Assembly (NCBI GenBank): GCA_937895465.1 | Contig: CALAYY010000153.1 | Coordinates: 1-6,759, forward strand | From: an uncultured Clostridia bacterium | GTDB taxonomy: Bacteria; Bacillota; Clostridia; Christensenellales; DUVY01 | Reading direction: 5' to 3' | Length of the DNA: 6,759 nt | Part shown: in pieces, positions 5,743-6,759 of the stretch | Position numbering within the stretch: the first letter of the stretch is position 1 | Layout: each line of letters opens with the position of its first letter | Translations under genes and position numbers: made by a program | The notes under the pieces: model-generated | The model's database searches: none | What the model was told of the DNA's origin: nothing | What the model saw: the letters and a program-made list of their open reading frames with translations, nothing else

Positions 5743-5781
5743 AAAATCAAATGCCACTGGAAAAACCAGTGGCTTGATTTT
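5743..5781 (-). terminator. Intrinsic terminator after the GtrA-like gene
   Basis: A long hairpin is formed by AAAATCAA plus GCCACTGG on the left (5743-5760, with a two-base AT bulge at 5751-5752) and CCAGTGGC plus TTGATTTT on the right (5766-5781), around a five-A loop. On the minus strand the GC-rich stem is followed by a T-rich run, about 20 bases past the stop codon at 5804. It may also work on the plus strand. Confidence 0.8.
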
Positions 5782-5803
5782 GTATGATAAGGGGGGAATG
5801 ATT

Positions 5804-6523
5804 TTATGCTTCTTTTGTTTCTTCTTTCTTTTGTTTGAAGATAAGTTTAAATATCGGGAAGAATACCCAGAACGATATTGCGCTGTTAATTATCATAGTT
5901 ATAATGTCAGCTAATAGATTTCCAAATCCGCCCATATTCCATGTGTTTATAAATAGGTTATATATAGGAGCCTTATAAAATCCTTGAGCAACTGCTGCAA
6001 CTATTGTAATCACAATATACGCTAACACATACCACATGGCAGCCCACCAAATATTATTATTAGCTTTAAAAGTTAAATTTCTTTGGGCAAAAAAGTTAAT
6101 AACCTGTGCTATGCCAAGTGTAACCTGAACGGCTAGAAAATATGCAAGTCCGCCGCCGCCGCCGGACAAAATCGTTCCTTTGGCATAATTAAAGACATAG
6201 TAATCAGAGCCGTCAAAGTTTTTTCCGATTTGCCAGATTCTGAAGTCTGTGTTAACAAGTCCAGTTAATTCAAACAATGCCTTAAACATCGGCATCATTG
6301 CAAGCTGCAATACTGTTATACCGTTGCTTAAGATAAAAAACACCAAAAATTGAGCTATATTAGGATGCTTTTTCTTGAATCTGCCCCAGCCATCACCGCA
6401 CCAACGAAAAAATTTCCAGTTCTTGATTTTAGATGATACGCTTTTTTTCTCGTCGGGCTGTTTAACAGCAGTTTCAGTTACCAAATCCTTGTCTATTTGA
6501 GCTGTTTTTGATTTCTCGTTCAT
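5804..6523 (-). CDS. GtrA-like polytopic membrane protein
   Basis: This 239-residue protein has a long charged cytoplasmic N-terminus (1-52, Lys/Glu/Asp-rich) and four hydrophobic segments at about 55-80, 120-145, 159-182 and 200-228. The arrangement resembles the GtrA family (PF04138). Helix 1 reads IAQFLVFFILSNGITVLQL, helix 2 ends in NFFAQRNLTFK, close to the family's N-x-x-x-x-R-x-x-T-F pattern, and two more helices follow. GtrA proteins help move or place lipid-linked sugars for cell-surface glycosylation, but specific roles are rarely known. An unusual external insert (81-119, rich in aromatic and charged residues) and a run of five glycines (121-125) separate helices 1 and 2. A GGAG ribosome site precedes the ATG. 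The upstream gene ends 15 bases away, so the two are probably co-transcribed. The family call rests on pattern memory and is moderate. Confidence 0.6.
   Translation of the reverse strand: MNEKSKTAQIDKDLVTETAVKQPDEKKSVSSKIKNWKFFRWCGDGWGRFKKKHPNIAQFLVFFILSNGITVLQLAMMPMFKALFELTGLVNTDFRIWQIGKNFDGSDYYVFNYAKGTILSGGGGGLAYFLAVQVTLGIAQVINFFAQRNLTFKANNNIWWAAMWYVLAYIVITIVAAVAQGFYKAPIYNLFINTWNMGGFGNLLADIITMIINSAISFWVFFPIFKLIFKQKKEETKEA
6150..6164 (-). repeat. Short CCG/CGG trinucleotide run encoding glycines
   Basis: Five consecutive CCG triplets on the plus strand form a GC-rich island in AT-rich DNA. On the minus strand they encode part of the five-glycine run at the start of the second helix of the GtrA-like protein. 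Confidence 0.8.
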
Positions 6524-6538
6524 TTTCCTACTCCGTAT

Positions 6539-6759
6539 TTATTTTTTTGCTTTTGTATTTTTCTTTTCGTTTTTCTTTTGTTTTCGCTTTATACGGCCTT
6601 CTTTAAAAAACTTTGAAAGTCCCTTAAAGAATTTTCCGTTGAACATTATGATAAGCCCCTGCAATTGTCCCCAGCTTATCATTCCGCCCGTCATTCGGGA
6701 TAAGCCGCGCACCGGCATATTAAACATGCCAAGGCTTAGCATATTGGCAGTCTTTACCT
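6539..6759 (-). CDS. C-terminal end of a probable glycoside hydrolase family 3 protein (partial)
   Basis: The last 72 codons of a gene that enters from the right edge are visible; the frame stays open to the window boundary. The segment NMPVRGLSRMTGGMIS, followed by LQGLIIMFNGKFFKGLSKFF, recalls the C-terminal tail found in a group of Bacillota GH3 beta-glucosidase-type proteins (pattern 'PLR...KMTGGMV...M...I..I.NGHF.KGL'). If so, the full protein hydrolyses beta-linked glycosides. The catalytic domains are outside the window, so the assignment is tentative. The final 20 or so residues are almost entirely Lys, Arg, Asn and Glu, a cytoplasmic-looking basic tail. An ATG at 6742 could suggest a 67-residue gene, but no ribosome site precedes it and the upstream codons read on. 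It lies 15 bases before the GtrA-like gene. Confidence 0.5.
   Translation of the reverse strand, partial: VKTANMLSLGMFNMPVRGLSRMTGGMISWGQLQGLIIMFNGKFFKGLSKFFKEGRIKRKQKKNEKKNTKAKK

Noticed and set aside
5791..5913. GGGGGG followed by ATG on the plus strand, suggesting a small gene
   Set aside because: The short frame is antisense to the end of the GtrA-like gene, and the G run is too close to the ATG at 5799. The second ATG (5806) opens only about 10 codons.
1..6759. CRISPR array, tRNA, rRNA, insertion sequence, toxin-antitoxin or phage genes
   Set aside because: I looked for these on both strands and saw no supporting repeats, cloverleaf sequences, transposase motifs or terminal inverted repeats.

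Overview
This AT-rich window carries a strongly clostridial set of endospore genes: an N-terminal fragment of a SpoIIQ-type protein, a YwmB-like protein, IspE, SpoIIR, SleB and YpeB. The combination of low GC, SpoIIR, SleB/YpeB and clear Shine-Dalgarno sequences points to an endospore-forming member of the Bacillota, most likely a Clostridia lineage and possibly an uncultured one. The species cannot be named from the sequence.

Layout: (1) Positions 1-815, minus strand: a YwmB-like secreted protein, followed by the first 85 codons of a membrane-anchored SpoIIQ-like protein that runs off the left edge. (2) Positions 816-952: a divergent intergenic region. (3) Positions 953-1848, plus strand: ispE (isoprenoid precursor synthesis by the MEP pathway) and a strong intrinsic terminator. 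(4) Positions 1954-4912, plus strand: a tightly packed spoIIR-sleB-ypeB run ending at a hairpin terminator that can serve both strands. (5) Positions 4918-5664, minus strand: an unrecognised four-helix membrane protein with a near-consensus housekeeping promoter and a TTG start. (6) Positions 5743-6759, minus strand: the end of a probable glycoside hydrolase family 3 gene, then a GtrA-like membrane protein and a terminator.

How the genes fit together: most of the window serves the forespore and germination. SpoIIR is the forespore signal that triggers pro-sigmaE processing in the mother cell. SpoIIQ is the forespore half of the engulfment channel. SleB and YpeB are loaded into the spore so that the cortex can be degraded at germination. 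The spacing suggests that spoIIR, sleB and ypeB are co-transcribed, which differs from the Bacillus arrangement. The right-hand minus-strand genes look like unrelated envelope or carbohydrate functions.

I see no mobile element, CRISPR array, tRNA, rRNA or phage gene, and no clear previously undescribed system. The points most worth checking are the apparently leaderless starts on both sides of the 816-952 region, the spoIIR-sleB-ypeB operon, the duplicated peptidoglycan-binding domain in SleB, and the unidentified membrane protein downstream of ypeB.
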